DNA from: Rheinheimera oceanensis
GTDB taxonomy: Bacteria; Pseudomonadota; Gammaproteobacteria; Enterobacterales; Alteromonadaceae
DNA: 64,000 nucleotides
Reading direction: 5' to 3'
Assembly: GCF_018831085.1 (NCBI RefSeq)
Contig: NZ_JAGPNM010000001.1
Location: 558,001-622,000 of the forward strand
The position numbers and the translations under genes were made by a program. This document shows, one piece after another, positions 49,825 to 58,559 of this stretch; position 1 is the first letter of the stretch; each line of letters opens with the position of its first letter. Under the pieces are notes generated by a model. That model did not search any database. It worked only from the letters and a program-made list of their open reading frames with translations, and was not told where the DNA came from.

Positions 49825-52074
49825 TTAAAAACGGTAACCAACGCTCAGGCTAACAGTGCGCGGGTCAATATAAAAACCCAGTACTGAGTTATCCAGTGCA
49901 GCACCGGCAAAGTTATAACCGGCAATACGCGCTTGTTTGTCACCCAGGTTTTTACCCTGTAACGACACGTCCCAGTGGCCATCGTTTGAATACCAGTTCA
50001 CACCGGCATTAAATACCGTGTAACCGCCGTAATCCAGCATTGACGGTACTTCAAAAATCTGGGTTTCACTGCGGTGCGCCATATTGGCCGTAATGACAAA
50101 CTCACCTATTTCAGTCGCAATGCTGTACTTACCGGCCAGGGTTGCGGTGAGTTCCGGCGTATTGGCAAAAGCCCAAACGTTTGACACGTCCACCACCTGC
50201 TGCTGGTTCGGGTCAAAAAACTCTACTTTATTAAAGCTGGCATCTACATAGCCGACTATCATACTTAAATCGAAATTACGGCTTACTGCAAACTGCGCTT
50301 CAAGCTCTACGCCGTTAATATCGGCACTGGCAGCATTTAATACCTGTGAGGCCACCGTAACCACACCGGGTGAAGTTTCAACCGAGCGTTGCACAGTAAC
50401 CTGCATATCGTCGTAAGACGACATAAACACCGCAGCATTTAAGCGTAAACGCTGATTAAACCACTCGCTTTTCATACCCAGCTCGTAGGTATCTACGGTT
50501 TCTTCCTGATACGGCTCGTCAGCATCAGGGTTGATAGACTGGTTAGCCCGCATATCAAAACCACCGGATTTAAAACCGTTGGTGTAGCTGCCGTACAGCA
50601 TCAGATCGCGGCTGTACTGATATTCAGCGCCCACCCGCGGCGAGAAATGGCTGAAGCTCTCTTTACCGCTAAATTCGGTTTGGGTAGACAGGTAAACGCC
50701 GTCATTATCACGCGGGAACTTATAACCGGCATAAACATAGCGATACACGCTGGCGTCTTTATCATCCTTGGTATAACGGCCACCAAAGGTTAATGACCAT
50801 TTATCATCCAGCTGATAAGTGCCCTGGGCATAAGCTGCAATGCTGTCGGTTTGCACACAACCGCCGTTTTCGGTGGTGCTTAAGCCATAAACCACCTGGC
50901 CAAAGGCACCGCAGGCTTCGCCGTCGTAGTAATACAGGCCGGATGCTACTTTGAGCTTATCATCGCTGTATAACAGCTGTAGCTCTTGCGATACCTGAGT
51001 GTCTTCATAAAATGCCGGGATATCCAGCGTTGGAAAGCTGGTAGAGTCGAAATCGATATTGGTATCGGTTACACCTTCGCGCCGGGCAGTAACAGACTTA
51101 AGCGTCCAGTTATCAGACAAATCCAGCGTCATGGTAATAGACTGGCCTTCAGTTTCTACCTTATTGGTTACCGGCATGCTGATATTGGCATCATATACGC
51201 TGCCCGGCACAGCATCTGTTGGTGCCAGTGCACTGGGGAACAGCCTGAAACCTCCGCGCGGGTTTGAATCATCTACCGTTTTATCCGCGTTTAGCAACAT
51301 GCGAAAACTGTCGTTCACGTTCCACTGCAGGCTTACCCGGCCTGTCATCAGCTCTTTGTTGTAGTTGTCATCACCGGTATTTAAAAACTTACCAAAACCG
51401 TCACGGTTAAAGGTAGCAAAAGCACCGCTGATATACACATTGTCGCTCAGGCCGGTCTGGCCGGAAATTTTCAGGTCACGCTGGTTTTTTGTGCCCACAG
51501 TGCCGCGCACGGCAAATTCGTTATCGCCGGTCAGTTGTTTGGTAACATACTTTACCGCACCACCAATGGTATTACGGCCATACAGTGTGCCCTGCGGGCC
51601 ACGCAGCACTTCTATCCGTTCAACGTCGTATACATCCAGTGCTGCGCCTTGTGGCCGCGCCATGTATACGTCATCAATATAAATACCTACACCGGGTTCA
51701 AAACCCCACAATGGGTCCTGCTGGCCAATACCACGGATATAAGCAGTAAGGGTACTGTTGGTACCGCGCGATACCTGCAGTGTGGTGTTAGGTGAAAACT
51801 GCGCCACAGCAGTAATGTTGTCCATACCGCGCTGCGCCAGCTCTTCTTCACCCAAAGACGTTACCGCAACCGGTACTGTCTGCAAATTTTCTATGGTGCG
51901 CCGGGCAGTAACCTCGATGCGCTCCAGTTTAATTTCAGCATCGGCCTCTGTGGCCGTTTCCTGCGCCAGGGCGCCGGTGGCAAAGCAACTGCTGATCGCC
52001 AGTGCTACTAAGCTGGGTTTCAGTAGGGTACGGCTAAACTTGTGCTGTGCATCGCTATTATAGTTATTGGCCAT
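49825..52074 (-). CDS. TonB-dependent receptor, substrate unknown
   Basis: 749 residues from the ATG at 52074, which has GGAG seven bases upstream; an earlier in-frame ATG overlaps that ribosome site. Signal peptide (LKPSLVALAISSCFATGALA), TonB-box region (IKLERIEVTARRTIENLQTVPVAVTS), plug (TAYIRGIGQQDP, GVGIYIDDVYMARPQGAALD, VERIEVLRGPQGTLYGRNTIGG) and a barrel ending in LSVGYRF. This is the FecA/FhuA-like class with RGPQGTLYGRN, different from the two carbohydrate receptors. Divergent from the GntP permease gene, it may import an ester or oligomer that the MetX-like hydrolase and GntP handle; that is inference. Confidence 0.9.
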   Translation of the reverse strand: MANNYNSDAQHKFSRTLLKPSLVALAISSCFATGALAQETATEADAEIKLERIEVTARRTIENLQTVPVAVTSLGEEELAQRGMDNITAVAQFSPNTTLQVSRGTNSTLTAYIRGIGQQDPLWGFEPGVGIYIDDVYMARPQGAALDVYDVERIEVLRGPQGTLYGRNTIGGAVKYVTKQLTGDNEFAVRGTVGTKNQRDLKISGQTGLSDNVYISGAFATFNRDGFGKFLNTGDDNYNKELMTGRVSLQWNVNDSFRMLLNADKTVDDSNPRGGFRLFPSALAPTDAVPGSVYDANISMPVTNKVETEGQSITMTLDLSDNWTLKSVTARREGVTDTNIDFDSTSFPTLDIPAFYEDTQVSQELQLLYSDDKLKVASGLYYYDGEACGAFGQVVYGLSTTENGGCVQTDSIAAYAQGTYQLDDKWSLTFGGRYTKDDKDASVYRYVYAGYKFPRDNDGVYLSTQTEFSGKESFSHFSPRVGAEYQYSRDLMLYGSYTNGFKSGGFDMRANQSINPDADEPYQEETVDTYELGMKSEWFNQRLRLNAAVFMSSYDDMQVTVQRSVETSPGVVTVASQVLNAASADINGVELEAQFAVSRNFDLSMIVGYVDASFNKVEFFDPNQQQVVDVSNVWAFANTPELTATLAGKYSIATEIGEFVITANMAHRSETQIFEVPSMLDYGGYTVFNAGVNWYSNDGHWDVSLQGKNLGDKQARIAGYNFAGAALDNSVLGFYIDPRTVSLSVGYRF

Positions 52075-52231
52075 CTTGGCTCTCCTGCTGTTTGATTTCA
52101 CATCATCTTGTAATTATTTTTGCAGCTTTACTGTAGGCCTAAACGCAGAATTTTTAACCTGTACCTTAGTACTATGGTGATGCCCGTCGTCCTGTATCAG
52201 ACTAACTGAAACTGATAATAAGGATAACAAG

Positions 52232-53533
52232 ATGTTGAGTCTTATCGGATTGCTGGCCGGGCTAGGCCTGCTGATAGTACTGACGATGCGCGGCTTTAAC
52301 CTGTTTATTACCGCCCCCCTGTGCGCATTACTGGTAGCAATAACCAATGACATTCCGTTCTGGCAACTGGCCGATAAAGCCGATTTTGTTCACGGTTATA
52401 TGTCTGGTTTTGCCGGTTTTGTTGCCGCCTGGTTTCTGATGTTTTTATTAGGCTCTATCTTCGGCAAATTAATGGAGCACACCGGCGCCGCAGACGCCGT
52501 AGCACTGGCAATTGTTAAACGGCTGGGCCATACCCGCGCGGTGCTGGCTATAGTGCTGGCATGTGCGGTATTAACCTATGGTGGCGTCAGCTTATTTGTA
52601 GTGGCGTTTTCAGCCTACCCTATGGCGGTAAGCCTGTTTAAAGGCGCTAACCTGCCGCGGCGTTTTATTCCTGCCGCGCTGGCATTGGGCTCGGTTACCT
52701 TTACCATGACATCGGCCGGCTCACCGGAAATACAAAACTGGATCCCCATCCCCTACCTTGGCACCACACCTTACGCCGGCTGGCAGGTAAGCATTATTGT
52801 GGCGCTGTTTATGGCAGTTGGCGGCTATTTTACGCTAATACGGATGATTAAATCTGCTGTAGCCAAAGGCGAGCAGTTTAACGCCCGCAGCAGCGATCCG
52901 CTGTTAAGTGATAAGCCCTTACCGCATTGGTTTACCGGTTTGCTACCGTTGTTGGTGGTGCTGCTAACCTCCTTTTTGCTGCACGACAGCCTGCAACAAG
53001 CCGCATTAATTATTGCTCTGGCCGGTGGCGTAATCAGTTTATATTTATTAAATTTCCGCTTTTTATCCAACCCGGCAGCAGCTACTAACGAAGGCGTGCT
53101 GGGCGCTCTGCTGGCCATTGGTAATACTGCCGCCGTAGTCGGCTTTGGTGCAGTTGCAAAATTAACACCGGCATTTAGCAGCGTAGTAGATTACATGACT
53201 CACCTGCCCGGGCCCGAACTTTTGGGTGCTGCCGTGGCAGTAAGTGCCATAGCCGGTTTAACCGGCTCAGCTTCCGGCGGCCAGGTTATTGCGCTGCCGG
53301 AAATTGCGCCGCATTATCTGGAGCGCGGCGTAGATGCCGAGCAACTGCACCGCGTAGTGGCTATTTCATCCGGCGCGCTCGATTCTCTGCCGCATAACGG
53401 CTATGTGGTTACCACCATCCGTGCTATCTGTGGTGAAACACACCAAAATGCCTACTGGCCGGTTGCAGTTGTCAGCGTGCTGATGCCGGTGTTGGGTACT
53501 ATGCTGGCCATAGCGCTGTTTCAGTGGTTTTAA
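52232..53533 (+). CDS. GntP family permease
   Basis: 433 residues with about 12-13 membrane helices. AVLTYGGVSLFVVAFSAYPMA, the conserved SAGSPEIQNWIPIPYLGTT region and SGALDSLPHNGYVVTTI are GntP family hallmarks. Members import gluconate or short hydroxy acids such as D-3-hydroxybutyrate. A 3-hydroxybutyrate dehydrogenase and CrbS/R-like genes in the same region favour a hydroxy acid. Ribosome site AAGGA. The hydrolase gene starts 14 bases after its stop codon, so the two are an operon. Confidence 0.88.
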   Translation: MLSLIGLLAGLGLLIVLTMRGFNLFITAPLCALLVAITNDIPFWQLADKADFVHGYMSGFAGFVAAWFLMFLLGSIFGKLMEHTGAADAVALAIVKRLGHTRAVLAIVLACAVLTYGGVSLFVVAFSAYPMAVSLFKGANLPRRFIPAALALGSVTFTMTSAGSPEIQNWIPIPYLGTTPYAGWQVSIIVALFMAVGGYFTLIRMIKSAVAKGEQFNARSSDPLLSDKPLPHWFTGLLPLLVVLLTSFLLHDSLQQAALIIALAGGVISLYLLNFRFLSNPAAATNEGVLGALLAIGNTAAVVGFGAVAKLTPAFSSVVDYMTHLPGPELLGAAVAVSAIAGLTGSASGGQVIALPEIAPHYLERGVDAEQLHRVVAISSGALDSLPHNGYVVTTIRAICGETHQNAYWPVAVVSVLMPVLGTMLAIALFQWF

Positions 53534-53547
53534 CCGGAGGCAACACC

Positions 53548-54705
53548 ATGTTTATCAGGCTTATTTTACTCTGCTGCATTATGCTATCGGCCAGCGCGCA
53601 TGCCATGCTGGTGCAAAAACAGCGTTTTACACTGGACAACTTCAGCACAGAAAACGGGCACACTATTGCACAGGTAAATATCGGCTGGGAAGCTTATGGC
53701 CGGCTTAATGCCGATAAATCTAACGTGATCTTAATTACCCATTTTTTTTCCGGCACCAGCCATGCTGCCGGTAAGTACCATAAAGACGACAGCACCGCCG
53801 GCTACTGGGATGCCATTATCGGCCCCGGTAAAGCAATAGATACCAATAAGTTTTACGTGATCAGCAGCGATACACTGGTAAACGCCAACGTATTTGACCC
53901 AAACGTGATTACCACAGGCCCGGCCACCACCAACCCGGCTACCGGTAAACCCTATGCGTTAAGTTTTCCGGTCGTCACCATCGGTGATTTTGTTGAGGTA
54001 CAAAAAGCCTTGCTCGACAGTCTTGGCATTGGCAAATTACATGCAGTTATCGGCCCGTCGATGGGCTCGTTTCAGGCCATTGAATGGGCGGTGCGCTACC
54101 CCGACAGAGTTGCGCGCTTAATTCCGGTTATCGGCAGTGCTTATATCGATGCCTACGCCGCAGTAAAACTGGAGCGTTGGGCTTACCCAATCAAAGCAGA
54201 TCCAAACTGGCATAACGGCAACTACTATGACAAAGGCCAGCCAATACAAGGGTTAAGCACTGCGCTGGCGTATATTACCCAGGACGCGCTGCACCCTACC
54301 GGCTTTAACCAGCGCTACCCGGCGCCGACGCAGGATAACACCCCGTTGCAAGACATCACAGCTACATTTTCTGCCTGGGATCAACTGCTGCAGCACGCCA
54401 AAGCACGGGCAGAATATCAGGACGCCAACCATATACTGTATTTGGTGCGCGCATCGCAATTATGGCGCGCCGGTATGGGCGATAACTGGCAACACGCCCT
54501 TAGCCGGGTAAAAGCCAAAACGCTGTTTTTACCGGCCAGCGGCGATTTACTGCTACCACCGGCCTTAAGCCAGCATAGCGCAGCCGCCATGACAACTGGC
54601 GGTAATACACCACACTATGCTGAAATTCCGGGCAGTTGGGGCCATCTTGATGGCGTGGTGAGCATTAGTGCTGTGGCAGGGCAAATCGCTGAATTTTTAA
54701 ACTAG
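53548..54705 (+). CDS. Exported MetX-like alpha/beta-hydrolase
   Basis: 385 residues from the ATG at 53548 (GGAGG eight bases upstream). It has a signal peptide (FIRLILLCCIMLSASAHA), unlike true homoserine acetyltransferases. The fold matches the MetX family: NVILITHFFSGTSHAAG, the nucleophile elbow GPSMGSFQAIEW, acid region LPASGDLLLPP and catalytic His in GSWGHLDG. A periplasmic esterase or acyltransferase is more likely than a methionine enzyme. It is translated behind the GntP permease, so it may release the hydroxy acid that GntP imports. Confidence 0.82.
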   Translation: MFIRLILLCCIMLSASAHAMLVQKQRFTLDNFSTENGHTIAQVNIGWEAYGRLNADKSNVILITHFFSGTSHAAGKYHKDDSTAGYWDAIIGPGKAIDTNKFYVISSDTLVNANVFDPNVITTGPATTNPATGKPYALSFPVVTIGDFVEVQKALLDSLGIGKLHAVIGPSMGSFQAIEWAVRYPDRVARLIPVIGSAYIDAYAAVKLERWAYPIKADPNWHNGNYYDKGQPIQGLSTALAYITQDALHPTGFNQRYPAPTQDNTPLQDITATFSAWDQLLQHAKARAEYQDANHILYLVRASQLWRAGMGDNWQHALSRVKAKTLFLPASGDLLLPPALSQHSAAAMTTGGNTPHYAEIPGSWGHLDGVVSISAVAGQIAEFLN

Positions 54706-54716
54706 TTTTTTCTGGC

Positions 54717-54744
54717 GGGTGCTGCGTTTATCGGGCACCCTTTT
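54717..54744 (+). terminator. Rho-independent terminator after the hydrolase gene
   Basis: GGGTGC / GCACCC stem with a 12-base loop followed by TTTTCCCTTTTT, 12 bases after the stop codon. Confidence 0.75.
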
Positions 54745-54918
54745 CCCTTTTTACCACCCCCTTAGCCCAGGCAGCCAGCAGGTAACCGACGCATCGTATA
54801 ATTAACTCGCACTCAAACGCATTTTGGGCTAAAACTAACCGGCAGAGGATTGCAAAAATTCAGCCGTCAGGCAAGATAGTATCTTTTTCAACAAACTGAT
54901 TTATAAAAGGAAGTAACC

Positions 54919-56802
54919 ATGGCTTATGATTATGGTAGCGAGTCGTTAGGGATCCGTAACCCGTTTAAAGCCGAAGGCTTGCTGCGGGCAGTACGGGGTT
55001 TAGTGGTCAGTTTGCTTGGTATTTACCCGCTACTGCAAGTGGTAAGCCTGGTACAACAGGACAAAGCCCTGGCCTGGTTTTATGCTGCCATTGGCTTTAT
55101 GTTGCTGGCAGGTGGCTTACGCGCACTGGGCGGCGGCATTTTCCAGATGCTGCGCTTTTTTGTAGGCCGCAGTGTACCTACCTCACTGGCGCCGAATTAC
55201 AGTAAATCCGAGCGTGAAACCGCCAAGCTGGAACAGCCGCATTATAAAAGCGCCGACTTAGAAGAAATGCTGATGGGGCGCAAAAACAAAACCTTCGTCG
55301 AGCCGGTGGGCTTTATCTCCCGCCTGGTGCACACGCTGGTGCCCAAACTTATTTTTCTGCCCTACCCTCTGCGTAATCTGGCGCAACGTTTTTCCGGTGC
55401 CTTAATTGCCACCGTAATTGCACTGGTAGCTTATGCGTTAACCGCTTTTGTTTGTTTAACCGGCCTGGCCGGCAACACCGGCGATATTCTGCTGCCATTT
55501 TTCTCGTTTGTGCTGGTGGTGTATTTAATTCTCAGCTGGCGCAGTGCCAGTACAGTGTACCGTAAAGCCGAAAAAACCATTGAAACCAAAGGCAACCTGC
55601 AACTGGCCAAAATTATGGCCTTTGCCATACTGGCGCCGGTGCTGCTGGGCTTATTAATCAGCTACTTGCTGCAACAGCATGATATTCAGCAGTTTGTTGC
55701 AGACTTACAGCAGTCTGAGCTGGAAAGCTTTGCCGTAGCACCGCAATTATTGCTGGTGCTGTTATTTGCCGCCATTAGCGGCACCTTTATCTTTTTACTG
55801 TTAAAACAACGTACTGCCCAGGTAAAAGCGCAAACCAAGGTGTCGGAATACCGCGCCAACTGGCAGGAAAATATTCACCCGCGTGAGCTGTTTGTTAATA
55901 TCGACAATATTGTCATGGCCAACCGGCGCTACAAAGAAATACCTAACCGGATCTACCGCGAGCTAAACCCGCAATTAAATGAGCAATCGGAAAGCAAAGG
56001 CGATTTTAGCGGCGAAGTGATTATAGAAACCCAGCCCGCTTATGCCCCAATGGACCACAATGCACTGTTTAAACAATTGCGGCTACTGGCCACTATTACC
56101 GGCCAGGTACTGTTGTTAATCGGGCCTTTTATTCTGTTTTATTTATTGTTTGAGGCAGAAACCGTACTGCAACTGATCCGGGAATACAGTGCACTGGCCC
56201 GCCCGTCTGATGCAGTAACACAAAGCTTTGCAGTTAACCTGTTTAATGAAAGCCAGTTTGTTTTAAGTCTGATTTTCAGCTGGCTTATTTGCCACAGCTT
56301 TGGCCGCCTGCTGGAAAACTATAGCCACACCTTCTGGGCCGAGCTGAACTTTGATTCTTTACTGGTGTATTTAAAATGCGAAGGCACCTACACCCAAAGC
56401 AAGCTGACCACGGGTAAAGGCATTTACGATTCTACCGCGTCAGAAAACTACGTTATGCGCTCATCGTTAACACCGTGGATTATTACCTCACGCATTATGA
56501 GCAGCACCTTTGCCGACAGCGGTGCCAAAAATGTCGAGCACCCGCGGCATATTCTGGAAATGCAGGACAACCCGCAGGAACTGCAGGCGATACTGGACGA
56601 CATTCAGGGCTTCTTGTCTGATCGCGAAACCATTGCCAGCATTAAAAACCAGCAGGACTTATCCAACACTGAGCAAATTTATCAGATTAACCAGCAATCA
56701 CGCGCCATGCCGGTTACGTCAGATCAGGCCATGCTGGCCAGCCCACAGCAAGACGCCGAAGCCAGCACCAGTCTGCCACCAGAGCAGCCACAAAACCCAT
56801 AA
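54919..56802 (+). CDS. Large multi-pass membrane protein, unknown
   Basis: 627 residues. I do not recognise the family. About seven membrane helices: two near the N-terminus (about 25-75), two at about 155-200, two at about 235-300 and two at about 400-460, with a soluble stretch of about 90 residues between 305 and 395 (ENIHPRELFVNIDNIVMANRRY...IPNRIYREL). The tail after 540 is soluble, Gln- and Pro-rich at the end (SLPPEQPQNP). Start supported by AAGGAAG. It stands alone at the edge of the accessory region, followed by a hairpin (56817-56840). Confidence 0.75.
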   Translation: MAYDYGSESLGIRNPFKAEGLLRAVRGLVVSLLGIYPLLQVVSLVQQDKALAWFYAAIGFMLLAGGLRALGGGIFQMLRFFVGRSVPTSLAPNYSKSERETAKLEQPHYKSADLEEMLMGRKNKTFVEPVGFISRLVHTLVPKLIFLPYPLRNLAQRFSGALIATVIALVAYALTAFVCLTGLAGNTGDILLPFFSFVLVVYLILSWRSASTVYRKAEKTIETKGNLQLAKIMAFAILAPVLLGLLISYLLQQHDIQQFVADLQQSELESFAVAPQLLLVLLFAAISGTFIFLLLKQRTAQVKAQTKVSEYRANWQENIHPRELFVNIDNIVMANRRYKEIPNRIYRELNPQLNEQSESKGDFSGEVIIETQPAYAPMDHNALFKQLRLLATITGQVLLLIGPFILFYLLFEAETVLQLIREYSALARPSDAVTQSFAVNLFNESQFVLSLIFSWLICHSFGRLLENYSHTFWAELNFDSLLVYLKCEGTYTQSKLTTGKGIYDSTASENYVMRSSLTPWIITSRIMSSTFADSGAKNVEHPRHILEMQDNPQELQAILDDIQGFLSDRETIASIKNQQDLSNTEQIYQINQQSRAMPVTSDQAMLASPQQDAEASTSLPPEQPQNP

Positions 56803-56816
56803 CCTAAGCCGAAATA

Positions 56817-56840
56817 CCCTTGCGCCAGCAGGCGCAAGGG
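56817..56840 (+). terminator. Hairpin after the 627-residue membrane protein gene
   Basis: CCCTTGCGCC / GGCGCAAGGG, a 10-base-pair perfect stem with loop AGCA, 14 bases after the stop codon. No T run follows, so it may be a weak terminator. Confidence 0.5.
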
Positions 56841-56877
56841 CTCGCCATGACAATTTGCTGCATTTACCGAGCTATAG

Positions 56878-56969
56878 CTTTTACTAACAATGCCGGTAAT
56901 GGGCTTTGCCATACGGCTAAGGCGAATGTATTGGCAATCTATCTTGCTGATGAATAACAGACTGGCCGC
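56878..56969 (+). pseudogene. Remnant of a PepSY-associated membrane protein gene tail (copy A)
   Basis: In frame it reads LLTMPVMGFAIRLRRM, almost the same as LLLTMAVLGFAMRLRRR in the longer remnant at 58072-58269, with an in-frame TAG just before. No functional gene remains. It shares direct-repeat blocks with copy B (56887-56969 against 58210-58303). Confidence 0.55.
56887..56969. repeat. Direct repeat flanking the unknown two-gene cassette, copy A
   Basis: Two blocks match 58210-58303. About 38 bases from ACAATGCCGGTAATGGGC have five mismatches. 26 bases (TTGCTGATGAATAACAGACT onward) have one mismatch. The spacer between the blocks differs in length. Confidence 0.7.
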
Positions 56970-57033
56970 TAACACTGCCAGCAGCAAACTTGAAACATGC
57001 ACAAATTTTGATGCTTAATCTTACTACTATGGT

Positions 57034-57495
57034 TTATTTCAGCAATTCTACAGGTACTGCCTTTTTTCTTTCCCAGCAGTATTTTTCTTTATTGAGCGAA
57101 TAAACACTGTCGACTATTAAGCGCCCTTCAATCTCGCGACGGTCACTTCTGAAGGTTGCTAAGAAATACCCCTTAATGTCTACCCATCCGTTATTGCATT
57201 CCATGTCATACAACTCACCTGTTTCAGTATCATCCAATACATTGATCGCTGATTTGTTGTCGCGAAATTTTGCATGATCAGATGTTAAATACAGCCAACT
57301 ATCGCCAGCACTAAGGAAATGTCCGCGTACACGAATTCTTTTGTTCAGAAATTTGTCTGGGGTAGCGATTAGTTGAACCAAGCTCACAGGAAGCACTTCA
57401 GTACTGCCATAAAATTGATCTGCGTTGAATTTCTCTTCAGCAACAACAGCTGATGACAGTAAAAAGCAGCAAACACCAAGCAAAGCTTTTAACAT
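57034..57495 (-). CDS. Exported small protein, unknown (cassette gene 2)
   Basis: 153 residues with signal peptide (LKALLGVCCFLLSSAVVA). The middle (LVQLIATPDKFLNKRIRVRGHFL, ...WLYLTSDHAKF, ...GWVDIKGYFLATF) looks like an OB-fold-type beta-barrel of the kind seen in small exported proteins with a 'pKY.gK.v.v.G' start. Function unknown. Its ATG overlaps the stop codon of the preceding gene by one base, so the two are translationally coupled. It might be the immunity partner of that gene, but nothing in the sequence proves it. Confidence 0.65.
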   Translation of the reverse strand: MLKALLGVCCFLLSSAVVAEEKFNADQFYGSTEVLPVSLVQLIATPDKFLNKRIRVRGHFLSAGDSWLYLTSDHAKFRDNKSAINVLDDTETGELYDMECNNGWVDIKGYFLATFRSDRREIEGRLIVDSVYSLNKEKYCWERKKAVPVELLK

Positions 57496-57953
57496 TACTT
57501 AAACCTCTTAAATGTATTCTCGTTGCAGTAAAAAACCGACTTCAAAGCATCCATTCCTGTGCCAATCAGAAAAACTGGTGTGCGGGTCTTTTTTGAGAGT
57601 TGCTTGCAATCACCAACAGTGACTCGTCCCATAATACTGGTTAATCTGTAACTTGGCGGAGCGGCAACAATAATTGCAGCTTCGTCCAGAATGTCCTGCC
57701 AAGAACAGACGAATCCATTTTGGTAACACTCCCGCCCATCCCAAGCATCAGTACCAATAGTACCTAATTTATAATCGCCTTTATTGTCTCGTCGCATAAC
57801 AGCCCCCAGAAATCTGTGCTTTCTGATTTGATCTGCCGTCAATGGATCATGCGCCAGCCTTGTTTGCATCCCTAACTGGCCTCTAGCAACGTCCAATGCA
57901 GATAAAAATTTGCTGTCTTTACAAAGTTCCTTGCACTCTTCAATCTCTGCCAT
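57495..57953 (-). CDS. Unknown soluble protein (cassette gene 1)
   Basis: 152 residues, no signal peptide or membrane helix, six Cys. I recognise no family. An AAGGAG ribosome site lies before the ATG. It is the first gene of a two-gene unit set between two copies of a PepSY gene remnant, in a region with toxin genes. A toxin-like role is possible but only by association. Confidence 0.6.
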   Translation of the reverse strand: MAEIEECKELCKDSKFLSALDVARGQLGMQTRLAHDPLTADQIRKHRFLGAVMRRDNKGDYKLGTIGTDAWDGRECYQNGFVCSWQDILDEAAIIVAAPPSYRLTSIMGRVTVGDCKQLSKKTRTPVFLIGTGMDALKSVFYCNENTFKRFK

Positions 57954-58071
57954 CTCGCTATCTCCTTATAAAAAGAACATGCAGTATAAAAACGCACAAC
58001 ACAAATATCAACCTAATTAAAACCAAATATTAACAATTCAGATGTATAAGTTCGCTTACGCCAGCGGCTAG

Positions 58072-58269
58072 TTAATTGAGCAACAAAGCCGCACCAGCCA
58101 GTGGGAGCGGTACAGTTTTTCTTTTGTGCATAAATGGGGCATGTTGCAGCCATTACTCGGCCGCGAAGGCCGCGATATGCTGGTAGTAGGCTTTATGGTA
58201 TTGCTGCTCACAATGGCGGTATTGGGCTTCGCCATGCGGCTTAGGCGGCGCCAAAGCAGGATGTGTTAA
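58072..58269 (+). pseudogene. C-terminal fragment of a PepSY-associated membrane protein gene (copy B)
   Basis: An open stretch without start codon encodes about 65 residues: SQWERYSFSFVHKWGMLQPL, then LGREGRDMLVVGFMVLLLTM and AVLGFAMRLRRRQSRMC. The 'YSF-HKW----PLLG--GRD-L' pattern followed by a last membrane helix is the C-terminus of PepSY-TM proteins, which are tied to iron uptake. An in-frame TAG precedes it and the N-terminal 300 or more residues are missing. Confidence 0.75.
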
Positions 58270-58303
58270 CAGCTGTGTTGCTGATAAATAACAGACTGGC
58301 CGC
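58210..58303. repeat. Direct repeat flanking the unknown two-gene cassette, copy B
   Basis: Counterpart of 56887-56969 in the same orientation, about 1.32 kb away. It overlaps the end of the PepSY-type fragment. Confidence 0.7.
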
Positions 58304-58366
58304 GAATGCGGCCAGAAGAGCGGTTTTACCTGTTTACTCAGGAGCAGTTGATAAGTGCCATGACCA

Positions 58367-58558
58367 TCATGTTCCGAACTTTAGCTGATACTCTTCTTCA
58401 AAACCTTTTATCATGGTGTCAATCAACATTGCATCATTGGACAAATGAACATACTCATCTTCTTCATCAGAAATGAGTTCCATCCTTTCGATGGTTTCTT
58501 GCAGTAGCTTTTTTAGGCCGAGAATAACCAGCCGCTGCTCTTTAGCTTGTAGTTCCAT
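58367..58558 (-). CDS. Candidate immunity protein (Tsi2-like) for the Tse2-like toxin
   Basis: 63 residues from the ATG at 58558, three bases downstream of the toxin stop codon, with AGGGGAA as ribosome site. It is acidic and all-helical by composition (LVILGLKKLLQETIERMEL, MLIDTMIKGFEEEYQLKF). Size, acidity and position match Tsi2, a 77-residue helical inhibitor of Tse2 in Pseudomonas aeruginosa. I see no clear sequence identity with Tsi2, so the role is inferred from the neighbour. Confidence 0.65.
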   Translation of the reverse strand: MELQAKEQRLVILGLKKLLQETIERMELISDEEDEYVHLSNDAMLIDTMIKGFEEEYQLKFGT

Positions 58559-58559
58559 A

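Noticed and set aside
49825..53533. TonB receptor plus GntP read as a siderophore locus
   Set aside because: No siderophore synthesis, Fur-box-like site or iron reductase gene was seen; the GntP permease points to organic acids.
53548..54705. metX (homoserine O-acetyltransferase)
   Set aside because: It has a signal peptide and sits with a GntP permease, which does not fit methionine synthesis in the cytoplasm.
56724..57002. Possible minus-strand small gene (signal-like MHVSSLLLAVLAASLLF)
   Set aside because: It lies over the repeat copy A and the tail of the membrane protein gene; the hydrophobic run is the reverse strand of a repeat, with no ribosome site I can support.
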